Shown: piece after piece, positions 17,906 through 26,151 of the stretch
How the letters are laid out: each line of letters starts with the position of its first letter
Position numbering within the stretch: position 1 is the stretch's first letter
Assembly: GCF_049532905.1 (NCBI RefSeq)
Contig: NZ_CP064032.1
Location: forward strand, 4,588,001 to 4,652,000
Direction: 5' to 3'
Source of the DNA: Dyella_B nitratireducens
Lineage (GTDB): Bacteria; Pseudomonadota; Gammaproteobacteria; Xanthomonadales; Rhodanobacteraceae
DNA length: 64,000 nt
Position numbers and translations under genes: made by a program
The notes under the pieces: generated by a model
What the model was told of the DNA's origin: nothing
What the model saw: only the letters and a program-made list of their open reading frames with translations
The model's database searches: none

Positions 17906-18688
17906 ATGAAAATCGCCTCATGGAACGTGAATTCGCTGAAGGTGCGCATTCCGCACCTCACCCAGTGGTTGTCCGATGCGCATCCGGACGTGGTGGCGCT
18001 GCAGGAAACCAAGCTGGAAGACGCCAAGTTTCCCGTCGACGAGCTGGCCGCTGCCGGCTATCAGGCGATCTACTCCGGGCAGAAAACCTACAACGGCGTA
18101 GCGATCCTGGCCCGCAACGACAAGGGTTTCCACTTCGAGAACGTGCTCACCGATATTCCGGGTCTGGACGATCCGCAGCGGCGCATTCTCGCCGCCACCA
18201 TCGGCGGCGTGCGCGTGGTCGATCTCTACGTCGTCAACGGCAAAGCGGTGGGCGATGAAAAATACACCTACAAACTGCACTGGCTGGAGCGCGTGCGCGA
18301 TTTCCTGGCAAACGAAATCAAGCGCTACCCCAAGCTGGTCGTGCTTGGTGATTTCAACATCGCGCCCGACGATCGTGACGTGTACGACCCCATCGCATGG
18401 GGCGAGGAAGTGCTCTGCTCTCCGCCCGAGCGCGCTGCCCTAAAAGCCATCACAGACATGGGCTTGCATGACAGCTTCCGGCTGTTTGAACAAGCGGGCA
18501 GCCATTTCAGCTGGTGGGACTACCGGCAGGGCGCGTTCCGGCGCAACATGGGCGTGCGCATCGACTTGATCCTGCTTGGCGATGCCCTGAAATCCTCGGC
18601 CAGGGCTGCCACTATCGACCGCGAGCCGCGGCGTTGGGAGCGGCCTTCCGACCACACTCCAGTCACGGTAGAACTGGATATTGAATGA
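17906..18688 (+). CDS. xth: Exodeoxyribonuclease III
   Basis: Xth is an AP endonuclease and 3' exonuclease of base excision repair. The 260-residue protein starts with MKIASWNVNSLKVRIPHL and contains the catalytic QETKLED, YNGVAILAR, the metal/catalytic segment LGDFNIAP, the family phrase FSWWDYRQGAFRRN and the C-terminal SDHTPV, all of the exonuclease III type. The stop overlaps the start of the UPF0149 gene by ATGA, so the two are translationally coupled. Confidence 0.95.
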   Translation: MKIASWNVNSLKVRIPHLTQWLSDAHPDVVALQETKLEDAKFPVDELAAAGYQAIYSGQKTYNGVAILARNDKGFHFENVLTDIPGLDDPQRRILAATIGGVRVVDLYVVNGKAVGDEKYTYKLHWLERVRDFLANEIKRYPKLVVLGDFNIAPDDRDVYDPIAWGEEVLCSPPERAALKAITDMGLHDSFRLFEQAGSHFSWWDYRQGAFRRNMGVRIDLILLGDALKSSARAATIDREPRRWERPSDHTPVTVELDIE

Positions 18689-19374
18689 CGATGAGCGATA
18701 CCAAGACCAACTGGCCCAGTTCGCTGGACGATAGCGAACTGGACGAACTCGACGCCTACCTGCGTTCGCACGCTCAGGAAGGCGAAGGCCATCTGCTGCT
18801 CGACGGCGTGCATGGCTTGCTGAGCGCCCTTGTCGTCGGGCCCACGCAGGTGCTGCCCGAAGAATGGCTGCCTGAAGTGCTGCACGAACCGTTTGCTGAC
18901 GAAGACGAAGGCAATCGCGTGCTGGCGCTGCTGGCCAAACTCAATGACTCGATCAGCGCCGAACTGGACGTGGATGCCTACGAGCCGATTCTCGGCGAAG
19001 TGGATACCGAAGCCGGCCCTGCACTGTCGGCCGCCGGTTGGTGCGAAGGCTTCAGCCGCGGCATCGATCTGCGCGCATCGCTGTGGGAAAAGCGTCTGGC
19101 GGATGATCCGCCGTTGATGGAAATACTCGGCCCGGTGATGGCCCTGGCCGTGGACGAAGGCATCCTGAGCGCCGAAGCCGAGTTCGAAAAACTCACCGAT
19201 GAGGAGTACGACGACTGCCTCGCGCAGCTCCCTGCGGTGCTGGCCGCCGTCAATCATTATTGGGACGAGCATCCCGCCACCGAAGCCGAGTTGGATGCGC
19301 TGCATCGTGCGAACGAGGTCAAGACCGAACACCAAGTACCGCCGCGGCAACGCAGTGGGCATTGGGTGCATTGA
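18685..19374 (+). CDS. UPF0149 (YgfB/YecA) family protein
   Basis: A 229-residue acidic, all-helical protein of the UPF0149 family. Family text includes HLLLDGVHGLLSALVVGP near residue 37, EEWLPEVL, AAGWCEGFSRGIDLR and a central long acidic helix; the function of the family is not settled. It lacks an obvious C-terminal SEC-C zinc motif. Translation is coupled to xth through a 4-bp overlap. A second ATG three codons in is an equally good start. Confidence 0.85.
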   Translation: MTMSDTKTNWPSSLDDSELDELDAYLRSHAQEGEGHLLLDGVHGLLSALVVGPTQVLPEEWLPEVLHEPFADEDEGNRVLALLAKLNDSISAELDVDAYEPILGEVDTEAGPALSAAGWCEGFSRGIDLRASLWEKRLADDPPLMEILGPVMALAVDEGILSAEAEFEKLTDEEYDDCLAQLPAVLAAVNHYWDEHPATEAELDALHRANEVKTEHQVPPRQRSGHWVH

Positions 19375-19386
19375 GTCTTTTTCCTT

Positions 19387-19407
19387 CCCTCTCCCCTCTG
19401 GAGAGGG
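19387..19407. repeat. CCCTCTCC-type hairpin repeat, single unit
   Basis: CCCTCTCC (19387-19394) pairs with GGAGAGGG (19400-19407), followed by TTGGAGTGAAGG. It is a relative of the paired units at 23773-23905. It lies just after the UPF0149 stop and may act as a transcript end. Confidence 0.6.
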
Positions 19408-19548
19408 TTGGAGTGAAGGAGCAGGGCTTTCGGGAAAGCGCATAAGAGCGCGTGCACTTCCTGAAACAGTCCGTTCTCCCTAGCGCTCTTGGGCTCACGC
19501 CCCGGCACAACCATCATGTGCGCCAGATCCTTTTGATAGGAGCACACC

Positions 19549-20382
19549 ATGACCGAACGCAGCATTCTCCGCCGCATCCGCGGTACCGACACCTCCGACG
19601 GTGCGGGCGTGAAACTCAAACGCATCATCGGCCAGCCGGGTCTCGACATGCTCGACCCGTTTTTGCTGCTGGACGAATTCCGCTCCGATCAGGCGAATGA
19701 CTACATCGCCGGCTTTCCGGAACACCCGCATCGCGGTTTCGAGACAGTGACTTACATGCTGGCCGGCCACATGCAGCACGGCGACAACCACGGCAACCGG
19801 GGGGATCTGAAGCCCGGCAGCGTGCAATGGATGACTGCCGGGCGCGGCATCCTGCATTCGGAAATGCCGCAACAGGAAAACGGCCTGATGTGGGGCTTCC
19901 AGCTGTGGGTGAATCTTCCAGCCAAGGAAAAAATGACCGAGCCGCGCTACCAGGATATTGATCCAGAACACATTCCTGTTGTGCACCCGGTCGATGGAGT
20001 GACGCTCAAGGTCATTGCTGGCCATTTTGGTGACGCTACCGGTCCAGTGTCCGGAATTGTCACCGCGCCTGTGTACCTGGATATCGCCGTCGAAGCCGGT
20101 GCCGGCATCGAGATCCCGCTGCCGGAAGGCCACCATGCTTTCGCCTATGTCTTCGACGGCAACGATGCCCAGGTAGCCGGCGAGAAGCTCGCGCGCAGCG
20201 AACTGGCAGTGCTCTCCAAGGGCGATAGCGTGCGCATTGCCGGCCGCGACACCCCGGCCCGCGTGCTGTTGGTGGCCGGCCAGCCGCTGCAGGAGCCGGT
20301 CGCGCGCTACGGTCCGTTCGTGATGAACACACCGGAGCAGATCCACCAGGCCATCGCCGATTTCCGCGCCGGCAAGTTCTAA
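19549..20382 (+). CDS. Pirin family protein
   Basis: A 277-residue bicupin of the pirin family. The metal-binding residues of the N-terminal cupin are visible in FPEHPHRGFETVTYMLAG and HGDNHGNRG, followed by WMTAGRGILHSEMP. Some bacterial pirins act as quercetin dioxygenases or bind metabolic enzymes; the role here is unknown. TAGGAG precedes the ATG by 9 bases. It is followed by a 16-bp perfect hairpin. Confidence 0.92.
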   Translation: MTERSILRRIRGTDTSDGAGVKLKRIIGQPGLDMLDPFLLLDEFRSDQANDYIAGFPEHPHRGFETVTYMLAGHMQHGDNHGNRGDLKPGSVQWMTAGRGILHSEMPQQENGLMWGFQLWVNLPAKEKMTEPRYQDIDPEHIPVVHPVDGVTLKVIAGHFGDATGPVSGIVTAPVYLDIAVEAGAGIEIPLPEGHHAFAYVFDGNDAQVAGEKLARSELAVLSKGDSVRIAGRDTPARVLLVAGQPLQEPVARYGPFVMNTPEQIHQAIADFRAGKF

Positions 20383-20406
20383 GCACTACAAGCACTTCAG
20401 CCACCC

Positions 20407-20442
20407 CATCGCCCCGCCGATAGACATATCGGCGGGGCGATG
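20407..20442 (+). terminator. Long hairpin after the pirin gene
   Basis: A perfect 16-bp stem (CATCGCCCCGCCGATA at 20407-20422 with its complement at 20427-20442) and a 4-base loop GACA. No T-run follows, so it may be a 3' mRNA-stabilising or rho-related end rather than a classical intrinsic terminator. Confidence 0.55.
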
Positions 20443-20670
20443 TGCGTTGGGTCACAGCCCTAATCGGTGAGTCGATGCAGGTCGGCTTACGGCATGGACG
20501 ATGCATCAAGTTCACCATGAGCAAGCGTTAAAGATTTGCTCATAAAAAGGGTTGCGGAGACAAAATTTCAGGCGTTAAATTAGAATTAATCCAACGTTCG
20601 ACATGCGCCTGTAGAATGTTGCTCCGTAAAGTTTTTAGAAATCGCAGTTAACTGATTGTTTTAACAGGTC

Positions 20671-21129
20671 ATGACCGTCCTCACCTTCACCATCATCGTG
20701 GTTTTCGCACTAGCCGCCGTAGCGGTGAAGCGTGTGCCGGCGGGACAGGTCTACAGCCTCTACCGCAACGGCAAGCCGGTGCGTCTGCTGCAGCCGGGCA
20801 CTCACGTGGTGCTGCCGCTGGTCGACCGGGTCGGCCATCGCATTGATCTCAGTGGCCGCGTGATGCGTTTCGATGCGTCGTTTGCCGAAGCCACGCCTGT
20901 GCAAGGCACCGTCTACTGGCAGGTGCTGGAACCGGAACGTGCCGACGCGGTGATCGAAAGCGCCGACCAGCTCATCCGCAGCGGCGTACAGCAGGCACTG
21001 CAGACCGAGAACGAAACCGACCAGCAGCAACGCCGTGACGTTGCCTGCCGCCTCAAGACCAGCCTCAACCAGCAGCTGCGCGAGCGCGGCGTGATGGTGA
21101 CCCGCGTGGAACTGGACGCCGCCGCCTAA
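20671..21129 (+). CDS. Short SPFH/band 7-like membrane protein
   Basis: A 152-residue protein has one N-terminal membrane anchor (VLTFTIIVVFALAAVAV) followed by the beginning of an SPFH/prohibitin-type domain: KRVPAGQVYSLYRNGKPVRLL, PGTHVVLPLVDRVGHRIDL. Family members such as stomatin and slipin are usually longer, so this is a compact version that ends after the first helix of the domain (RVELDAAA). It is flanked by hairpin terminators on both sides, suggesting its own transcript. The 228 bases upstream are AT-rich with no convincing promoter pair. Confidence 0.72.
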   Translation: MTVLTFTIIVVFALAAVAVKRVPAGQVYSLYRNGKPVRLLQPGTHVVLPLVDRVGHRIDLSGRVMRFDASFAEATPVQGTVYWQVLEPERADAVIESADQLIRSGVQQALQTENETDQQQRRDVACRLKTSLNQQLRERGVMVTRVELDAAA

Positions 21130-21189
21130 GCAAAACCGAATCTGGCCAGGCTGCCCAAGAAGCACCGGCTCAGGGGAATCTGAAAGCTC

Positions 21190-21216
21190 GACCCGCTGCG
21201 GCGGGTCTTCTTTTTT
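21190..21216 (+). terminator. Intrinsic terminator after the band 7-like gene
   Basis: A 7-bp stem GACCCGC (21190-21196) with GCGGGTC (21201-21207) and loop TGCG is followed by TTCTTTTTT. Confidence 0.88.
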
Positions 21217-21259
21217 GTCCGCGCTGGCGAGCCCGTTTTAAGGCTGCAGGCATGGCAAT

Positions 21260-21283
21260 GTTGGGGTTTTCACCCCAACCTAC
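21260..21283. repeat. GTAGGTTGGGG-type repeat, single unit
   Basis: A 24-base unit GTTGGGGTTTTCACCCCAAC plus CTAC, the lone version of the paired units at 35121-35194 and 47297-47369. It lies 29 bases before the rsmG start. Confidence 0.75.
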
Positions 21284-21312
21284 GACCACTCCACGCGTCC
21301 CGAGGAACAGCG

Positions 21313-21951
21313 ATGACTGACCGCTCCGCCCTGCAAGTCCAGCTCGAACGGGGCATCACCGCGCTTGGTCTCACGCTGCCGGCCGAGGCCGTACCGCGCT
21401 TGCTCGATTACCTCGCCCTGCTGGAACGCTGGAACGCCACGTACAACCTCACGGCGATCCGCGATCCAGTGGAGATGGTGACCCGGCACCTGCTGGATTC
21501 GCTGGCGATCTTGCCTTATGTCCAGGGCGAAACACTGGCCGACCTCGGCACCGGCCCCGGCCTGCCAGGCATCCCGCTGGCGATCGCCACGCCGGGCCGG
21601 CAGGTGTTGCTGGTGGATTCCAATGGCAAGAAGGTGCGCTTCCTGCGAGAAGCGATCCGCGCCCTGAAACTGGAAGGCGTACGTGCGCTGCAATCACGCG
21701 TCGAAGATGTGGAAGGCCATTTCGACTGCATCACGGCACGCGCCTTCGCCAGCCTGGCGGACATGCTTGCCTGGGGCGGCCATCTGCTGGCGCCCGGCGG
21801 CCTCTGGCTGGCGATGAAGGGCAAAGCACCGGACGATGAGCTTGTTGACGTATCGCCCGCCTTTACCGTGCGTACCATCCATGCGCTGGCGGTGCCCGGA
21901 CTAGGCACGGCGGAGCGCCACCTCGTTGTGCTGGAGCGCGCAAACACCTGA
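21313..21951 (+). CDS. rsmG: 16S rRNA (guanine-527-N7)-methyltransferase
   Basis: RsmG (GidB) methylates G527 of 16S rRNA using S-adenosylmethionine. The 212-residue protein has WNATYNLTAIRDP, RHLLDSLAI, the SAM-binding loop LADLGTGPGLPGIPLAI and VLLVDSNGKKVRFLREA, all diagnostic. It stands directly upstream of parA-parB, the widespread rsmG-parA-parB arrangement near bacterial origins, here about 17 kb from gyrB. Confidence 0.96.
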   Translation: MTDRSALQVQLERGITALGLTLPAEAVPRLLDYLALLERWNATYNLTAIRDPVEMVTRHLLDSLAILPYVQGETLADLGTGPGLPGIPLAIATPGRQVLLVDSNGKKVRFLREAIRALKLEGVRALQSRVEDVEGHFDCITARAFASLADMLAWGGHLLAPGGLWLAMKGKAPDDELVDVSPAFTVRTIHALAVPGLGTAERHLVVLERANT

Positions 21952-22026
21952 ATACATCAGGCTTTGCCGCCCCCTTCCTGCTAATCTAGCCGTCCTTTCG
22001 AATACGCCCTCGGTACCGGACAAGAC

Positions 22027-22881
22027 ATGGCCCGTATCATCGCTGTCGCCAACCAGAAAGGTGGCGTCGGCAAAACCACAACCGCTGTCAATCTCGCTGC
22101 AGCGCTCGCTGCGGCGAAGCGCAAAGTGCTGCTGATCGATCTCGATCCGCAGGGCAACGCGACCATGGCATCCGGCGTGGACAAGCACGAAGCCTCGCCC
22201 AGCGGCTGCGAAGTGCTGCTGGCCGAAGCGCCGATCGACACAGCCATCGTCACCACCGAAGCGCATTACGACCTGCTGCCTGGCAACGGCGATCTCACCG
22301 CTGCCGAACTGAAATTGATGGATGCGCTGGCACGCGAGAACCGGCTGAAGGAACAGCTCGCAAAAGTCGCCGGCAAATACGACATCATCCTGATCGACTG
22401 CCCGCCGACGTTGCACCTGCTCACCGTCAATGCGCTCACCGCAGCGAACAGCTTGCTGATTCCGGTGCAGTGCGAATACTTCGCGCTGGAAGGTCTTTCC
22501 AGCCTGCTCGACACGGTGAAAGCGGTACGTCAGCACCTGAATCCGCAGTTGGAAATCGAAGGCCTGCTGCGCACCATGTACGACGTGCGCAACAACCTCG
22601 GCAACGAAGTCTCCGCGCAGCTCACCCAGCATTTCGGCGACAAGGTGCTGCGCTCGATCATTCCGCGCAACGTACGCCTCGCCGAAGCGCCCAGCCACGG
22701 CCAGCCCATCCATCTCTACGATCGCAGCTCGCGCGGCGCCATCGCATACATCGGCCTGGCCGGCGAAATCATCCGTCGCGAACGCGGTTCGCAGGCGGCG
22801 GTGGCGGCATTGCATGCCATGCATGGCGACACCCCTGAGGAATCCTCAGTCGAAGCCTCGGCACACCTGGACCAGGAGTAA
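22027..22881 (+). CDS. parA: Chromosome-partitioning ATPase ParA (Soj)
   Basis: ParA is a deviant Walker ATPase that moves ParB-parS complexes during chromosome segregation. The 284-residue protein begins MARIIAVANQKGGVGKTT, with the deviant Walker A lysines, then LLIDLDPQGN (Walker A'), YDIILIDCPPTLHLLT (Walker B) and SEV-like C-terminal text. It is 9 bp upstream of parB. The length and absence of an N-terminal helix-turn-helix mark it as a chromosomal rather than plasmid type Ia ParA. Confidence 0.96.
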   Translation: MARIIAVANQKGGVGKTTTAVNLAAALAAAKRKVLLIDLDPQGNATMASGVDKHEASPSGCEVLLAEAPIDTAIVTTEAHYDLLPGNGDLTAAELKLMDALARENRLKEQLAKVAGKYDIILIDCPPTLHLLTVNALTAANSLLIPVQCEYFALEGLSSLLDTVKAVRQHLNPQLEIEGLLRTMYDVRNNLGNEVSAQLTQHFGDKVLRSIIPRNVRLAEAPSHGQPIHLYDRSSRGAIAYIGLAGEIIRRERGSQAAVAALHAMHGDTPEESSVEASAHLDQE

Positions 22882-22890
22882 GCACTACGC

Positions 22891-23760
22891 ATGTCTGCCG
22901 CGAAGAAACGTGGACTGGGACGCGGGCTCGATGCCCTGCTTGGCGGCGGCGATACCGGCGCGCCCTCGGTGATCGAGCAGGAAGGCGAGCTGCGCACGCT
23001 GCCCATCCAATACATCCAACCCGGCAAATACCAGCCGCGCCGCCATTGGAACGACGAAGCGCTGGATGAACTGGCCGCGTCGATCCGCGCACAAGGCTTG
23101 ATTCAACCGGTGGTGGTGCGTGCCATCGGCAAGAACAGCTACGAGCTGATTGCCGGCGAACGCCGCTGGCGTGCGGCGCAACGCGCCCAGCTCAGCGACA
23201 TTCCCGCACTGGTCAAGGACGTACCCGAAGTCGCCGTGCCGGCGATGGCGTTGATCGAAAACATCCAGCGCCAGGATCTCACCCCGCTGGAAGAAGCCGA
23301 CGCCATCAAGCGCCTGATCGACGATTTTGATCTCACCCATCAACAGGCTGCCGATGCGGTAGGCCGTTCGCGCGCCGCCGTCTCCAACATGCTGCGCCTG
23401 ATCGACTTGCCCGCGTCGATCAAGCGCCTGCTGGACGATGGCAAGCTGGAAATGGGTCACGCCCGTTGCCTGCTCACCCTGCCCGAATACCAGGCCGAAG
23501 CACTGGCGTTGGAAGCGGCGCGCAACAACTGGAGCGTGCGCGAGCTCGAAGACGCCGCCCGCAAAGCGCAGACCGCGCCCAAGGGCAAGGCCAAGAGCGC
23601 ACCGGCGCGCGATCCGAACATCGACGCTCTGGAACGGGAACTGGCCGAGCGTTTCGCCACCAAAGTCGAAGTGGCGCATGGCCGCGGCGGGCGCGGCAAG
23701 CTGGTGATCCATTACCACAGCAATGACGAGCTGGACGGGATTCTGGGTAAGTTGCGCTGA
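22891..23760 (+). CDS. parB: Chromosome-partitioning protein ParB (Spo0J)
   Basis: ParB binds parS, spreads as a CTP-dependent clamp and stimulates ParA. The 289-residue protein has the N-terminal LGRGLDALLG, the CTP-binding box ELIAGERRWRAAQ, ALIENIQRQDLTPLEEA, the helix-turn-helix HQQAADAVGRSRAAVSNMLR that reads parS, and a C-terminal dimer domain with KVEVAHGRGGRGKLVIHYHS. The likely targets, two perfect parS sites, are in recF at 848 and 1472. It is the last gene of rsmG-parA-parB. Confidence 0.96.
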   Translation: MSAAKKRGLGRGLDALLGGGDTGAPSVIEQEGELRTLPIQYIQPGKYQPRRHWNDEALDELAASIRAQGLIQPVVVRAIGKNSYELIAGERRWRAAQRAQLSDIPALVKDVPEVAVPAMALIENIQRQDLTPLEEADAIKRLIDDFDLTHQQAADAVGRSRAAVSNMLRLIDLPASIKRLLDDGKLEMGHARCLLTLPEYQAEALALEAARNNWSVRELEDAARKAQTAPKGKAKSAPARDPNIDALERELAERFATKVEVAHGRGGRGKLVIHYHSNDELDGILGKLR

Positions 23761-23772
23761 TCGCAGATCACA

Positions 23773-23905
23773 CGCCCCTCTCCACTTTGGGAGAGGGGCG
23801 GGGTGAGGGTACGTTCGAAGCGCCGTAACAAAACTCACGCATAGTTTTAAAACGCGCGCTGCCCGAACCCTTACCCCAGACTCTTCTCCCGGTGGGAGAG
23901 GGGCT
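23773..23905. repeat. Paired GAGAGGGG-type repeats
   Basis: An 11-bp stem CGCCCCTCTCC (23773-23783) with GGAGAGGGGCG (23790-23800) is followed by GGGTGAGGG. An inverted partner lies at about 23866-23905 (CCCTTACCCCAGACT, CTCCCGGTGGGAG, AGGGG). Such units are common between genes in xanthomonads. It fills the parB-glycosyltransferase gap. Confidence 0.65.
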
Positions 23906-23938
23906 TAAAACCAATTCGTTTTACAAGGCTAACTTTCC

Positions 23939-24655
23939 ATGCCGCAACTTTCCGTCGTCGTGCCCGTCTTCAACGAACGCGACAACATTCCCCCGCTGCT
24001 CGCCGAAATCGCTGCTGCCTTGCGCGGCAAGGTGGACTTCGAGATCGTCTATGTCGACGACGATTCCAGCGACGATAGCCGTGCGGTTCTGCAAGCGCAG
24101 AAGGCCAGTTACCCGGAACTGCGCGTGCTGCATCACGTCACGCGCAGCGGGCAGAGCACGGCGGTATGGAACGGCGTGCACGCCGCGCGTTCGCCATGGG
24201 TTGCGACGCTCGATGGCGACGGCCAGAACGATCCGGCCGATATCCCCAAGCTGCTTGCCGCGCGCGATACGGCCGGGCAGGACATAAAACTTTTTGCCGG
24301 CTGGCGGACCACGCGCCGCGATAGCTTCAACAAGCGCATCTCTTCCAAGATCGCCAATGCGGTCCGTTCGCGCATGCTGCGCGACGCCACGCCGGACACA
24401 GGCTGCGGTCTCAAGCTGTTCGAGCGCGACGTGTTTCTGCGCTTGCCGTACTTCGACCACATGCATCGCTATTTGCCGGCGCTGGTCAAGCGCGCCGGCT
24501 TCCAAAGCCAGAGCGTGCCAGTGGGGCATCGCCCGCGCACGGCCGGCAAATCCAAGTACGGCATGCTCGATCGCTTGTGGGTAGGCATTGCCGATTTGCG
24601 CGGTGTTGCGTGGTTGATGCGGCGGGCCAAGGTCACCCGTATCCAAGAGCTCTAG
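23939..24655 (+). CDS. Family 2 glycosyltransferase (DPM1/polyprenyl-phosphate type)
   Basis: A 238-residue GT-A enzyme with LSVVVPVFNERDNIPPLL, the nucleotide-binding YVDDDSSDDS, the metal site ATLDGDGQNDPADIP and an acceptor-side TGCGLKLFERDVFLRLP. This set resembles dolichol- or undecaprenyl-phosphate mannose/aminoarabinose transferases, which load a sugar onto a lipid carrier on the cytoplasmic face. No C-terminal membrane helices are present, so it is the soluble, single-domain version. The sugar cannot be told from sequence. It follows parB across a repeat and is likely an independent unit. Confidence 0.85.
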   Translation: MPQLSVVVPVFNERDNIPPLLAEIAAALRGKVDFEIVYVDDDSSDDSRAVLQAQKASYPELRVLHHVTRSGQSTAVWNGVHAARSPWVATLDGDGQNDPADIPKLLAARDTAGQDIKLFAGWRTTRRDSFNKRISSKIANAVRSRMLRDATPDTGCGLKLFERDVFLRLPYFDHMHRYLPALVKRAGFQSQSVPVGHRPRTAGKSKYGMLDRLWVGIADLRGVAWLMRRAKVTRIQEL

Positions 24656-24725
24656 AGCTCGATCACATTGTTTGAATGGCCGGGGCGTATGCTTGGCGGA
24701 CGTAGTAACCGCCAGGAGGCCATCC

Positions 24726-25094
24726 GTGAGCATCGCCGTCAAACGCATCTACGAACCCGCCACTAATTCAGATGGCTATCGCGTATTGGTGGACCGCATC
24801 TGGCCGCGCGGCCTGAAAAAGGAAGATGCGGCGCTGGATATATGGGCGAAGGAATTGGCCCCCAGCACGGCGCTGCGAAAGTGGTTCGGCCACGATCCTG
24901 CGTGCTGGGAAGCCTTCCGTCATCGCTACGCCACCGAACTCGACAAGCACAAGTCGTTCTGGCAACCGCTGATTACGCGTGCGGAGCGCCATCGCGTCAC
25001 GCTGCTGTTTGGTGCAAAGGATGAAGAGCACAACCAGGCAGTGGCGTTGAAGATGTATCTGGACAACTGGATGAAGGCGAACGGTTTGCGTTGA
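24726..25094 (+). CDS. DUF488 (YeaO-like) family protein
   Basis: A 122-residue protein with the family text VKRIYEP, VLVDRIWPRGLKKEDAALD, WAKELAPSTALRKWFGHDP and RVTLLFGAKDEEHNQAVALK. The function of DUF488 proteins is not established. The start is taken as GTG at 24726 because AGGAGG stands 6 bases before it and the family N-terminus follows directly; the ATG at 24672 would add an unrelated extension. It ends just before a paired repeat. Confidence 0.88.
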   Translation: MSIAVKRIYEPATNSDGYRVLVDRIWPRGLKKEDAALDIWAKELAPSTALRKWFGHDPACWEAFRHRYATELDKHKSFWQPLITRAERHRVTLLFGAKDEEHNQAVALKMYLDNWMKANGLR

Positions 25095-25103
25095 TGCCCA
25101 CGC

Positions 25104-25180
25104 GTAGGTTGGGTTAGCGCAGCGTAACCCAACATTTTTCGCAGCTATCCGTTGGGTTACGCTGCGCTAACCCAACCTAC
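25104..25180. repeat. Paired inverted repeat, GTAGGTTGGGTTAGCGC type
   Basis: Two perfect 30-base units in opposite orientation (25104-25133 and 25151-25180), each with an internal palindrome (GGGTTAGCGCAGCGTAACCC). They lie between convergent genes. Same unit as 58446-58532. Confidence 0.92.
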
Positions 25181-25185
25181 ACGCC

Positions 25186-26127
25186 TCATCGCGAACGGGG
25201 TTGCCAGGATTCCAGCGAAGCCCGCATCTTCTCGCGACCCGATTCGATCAAGTTCCGCGCGCGATGGAAGGCATACACGCTCGACACGTTGCGCGGCAAT
25301 TGCACCAGCAGATCCGGCTGATACGCCGCCAGACGCAGCCGAGAAAGATTGGCTTGCATCAGGTCCATGGATTGGCCCAGCAGCTCCAGCGCACCAAGCT
25401 CATGCACCTTGCCCGGTTCAATCGCCTTCACCTCGCTGCTCGGCAGGAGTTTCTCCAGCAGGCGGGCGAAGGCGCCCTTGTTCTTCGTTTCGTTCGCCGA
25501 CATCTCGATCTGCAGATTCGCCTCAGCCGGCCCATCGAGGCTGACTGCCACCACGTAGTCCGCCGGTTCGCGAATCAGTGGCGTAACAGGCACCGGATTG
25601 AGCAGACCACCGTCTACCAGCACACGTCCCTCGATCAGGTGCGGCCGGAACAGCGTGGGAATGGCAATCGAGGCGCGAACCGCGTCGAACAGCGAGCCGC
25701 GCGTAAGCCAAACCTCGCGCTCTCGCTCAAGGTCCGTGGCAACCGCGGTAAAGGTGATCGGCAAGTTTTCGATCCGTACATCGCCGATCAACTCCAGCAT
25801 GGTGCCGATGATCTTCTCGCCCTTGATCAGCCCACCGCCGGCAAAGGAAAACGACCAGTCCACCAGCTTCAAGATGTCGAACTTATCGAGCGAGCACACC
25901 CAGTCGCGATAGATAGGCAGTTTGCCTGCCGCGTGAATGCCGCCGATCAGCGCACCCATCGAACTGCCCGCGATGGCGACGATCTCGAAGCCCTGCGCCT
26001 CGAGTTCCTCAATGGCGCCGATATGCGCCAGCCCTTTTGCGCCTCCAGCACCCAGCGCCAGGGCGACGGTGGGTTTGCGCGGTGTTTCATCCTTGCCAGC
26101 CTGCAGTTGAATCTCGGTGGATGGCAT
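25186..26127 (-). CDS. Patatin-like phospholipase, RssA/NTE type
   Basis: A 313-residue protein with the patatin catalytic set: glycine loop ALGAGGAKGLAHIGAIEEL, nucleophile GSSMG (about residue 56), and DGG dyad in VLVDGGLLNPVPV. It has no signal peptide or membrane segment, like RssA. Such proteins are predicted serine hydrolases acting on phospholipids. It follows the WYL regulator gene by 24 bp on the same strand, so the two may be cotranscribed. Its last codons lie 5 bases from the paired repeat. Confidence 0.9.
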   Translation of the reverse strand: MPSTEIQLQAGKDETPRKPTVALALGAGGAKGLAHIGAIEELEAQGFEIVAIAGSSMGALIGGIHAAGKLPIYRDWVCSLDKFDILKLVDWSFSFAGGGLIKGEKIIGTMLELIGDVRIENLPITFTAVATDLEREREVWLTRGSLFDAVRASIAIPTLFRPHLIEGRVLVDGGLLNPVPVTPLIREPADYVVAVSLDGPAEANLQIEMSANETKNKGAFARLLEKLLPSSEVKAIEPGKVHELGALELLGQSMDLMQANLSRLRLAAYQPDLLVQLPRNVSSVYAFHRARNLIESGREKMRASLESWQPRSR

Positions 26128-26151
26128 GAGTCGTGGCGTTGGTGTAGCGGT

